A DNA stretch of 6,096 bases, taken from Actinomycetes bacterium. GTDB lineage: Bacteria > Actinomycetota > Acidimicrobiia > Acidimicrobiales > Acidimicrobiaceae. Positions within the stretch are counted from its first letter, which is position 1. Every line of letters starts with the position of its first letter. Made by a program: the position numbers and the translations under genes. The stretch is from positions 1 through 6,096 of the forward strand of contig JAKAQR010000098.1 of NCBI GenBank assembly GCA_021819725.1, given 5' to 3'. Below the pieces are notes generated by a model, which was not told where the DNA came from, did not search any database, and saw only the letters and a list, made by a program, of their open reading frames with translations. Positions 6,082-6,096 of the stretch are shown piece after piece.

Positions 6082-6096
6082 TGCGTGTTTCACCCA

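Larger units (their letters stand above)
5538..6096. other. Right flank without a confident gene
   Basis: This 559-base stretch lies upstream of the acyltransferase. It includes that gene's 5' region, where no convincing -35/-10 pair was found, a perfect hairpin at 5597-5615 and a second at 6058-6081. Open frames on both strands between 5684 and 6068 overlap one another, have no clear ribosome sites and match no family I know. The plus-strand frame 5741-5950 is noted in the findings because its codon-position GC looks somewhat coding-like. No RNA gene was recognised. Confidence 0.45.

Overview
The window suggests a moderately GC-rich actinomycete. The best guess, by inference only, is an acidophile-type lineage of the Acidimicrobiia. 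Supporting signs are a secreted lipoprotein pairing a DUF4232-like domain with a Ser/Thr-rich linker and Asp-box propeller, GTG starts, GGAG ribosome sites and a TTGACG/TAGAGT promoter. Nothing here fixes the species.

Three intact genes carry most of the information. On the + strand (780-2447, possibly starting at 747/750) is a lipoprotein with a DUF4232-like domain followed by a six- or seven-bladed Asp-box (BNR/YCF48-like) beta-propeller. On the - strand are a DUF6671-type protein with C-terminal zinc-ribbon cysteines (4203-3349) and an acyltransferase-3 (OafA-like) integral membrane enzyme (5537-4320). The last two point the same way with a 116-base gap. They could be co-transcribed, but the gap holds a 9-bp direct repeat and nothing shows a shared function.

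The rest is gene-poor and looks decayed. Between the lipoprotein and the DUF6671 gene lies a degenerate C-terminal part of a TnpB-like protein (IS200/IS605-type, RuvC plus zinc ribbon). It is broken by an in-frame stop and a frame change, but its last 141 codons stay open and end in a strong hairpin. The left 668 bases hold no convincing gene, only a short frame resembling a methyltransferase motif I. The right 559 bases hold two hairpins and an unassigned short ORF.

No intact new system is evident. The most useful leads are the TnpB fossil and its 3' hairpin, the likely mis-set start of the lipoprotein with a seven-codon leaderless uORF upstream, and the fused lipoprotein architecture.
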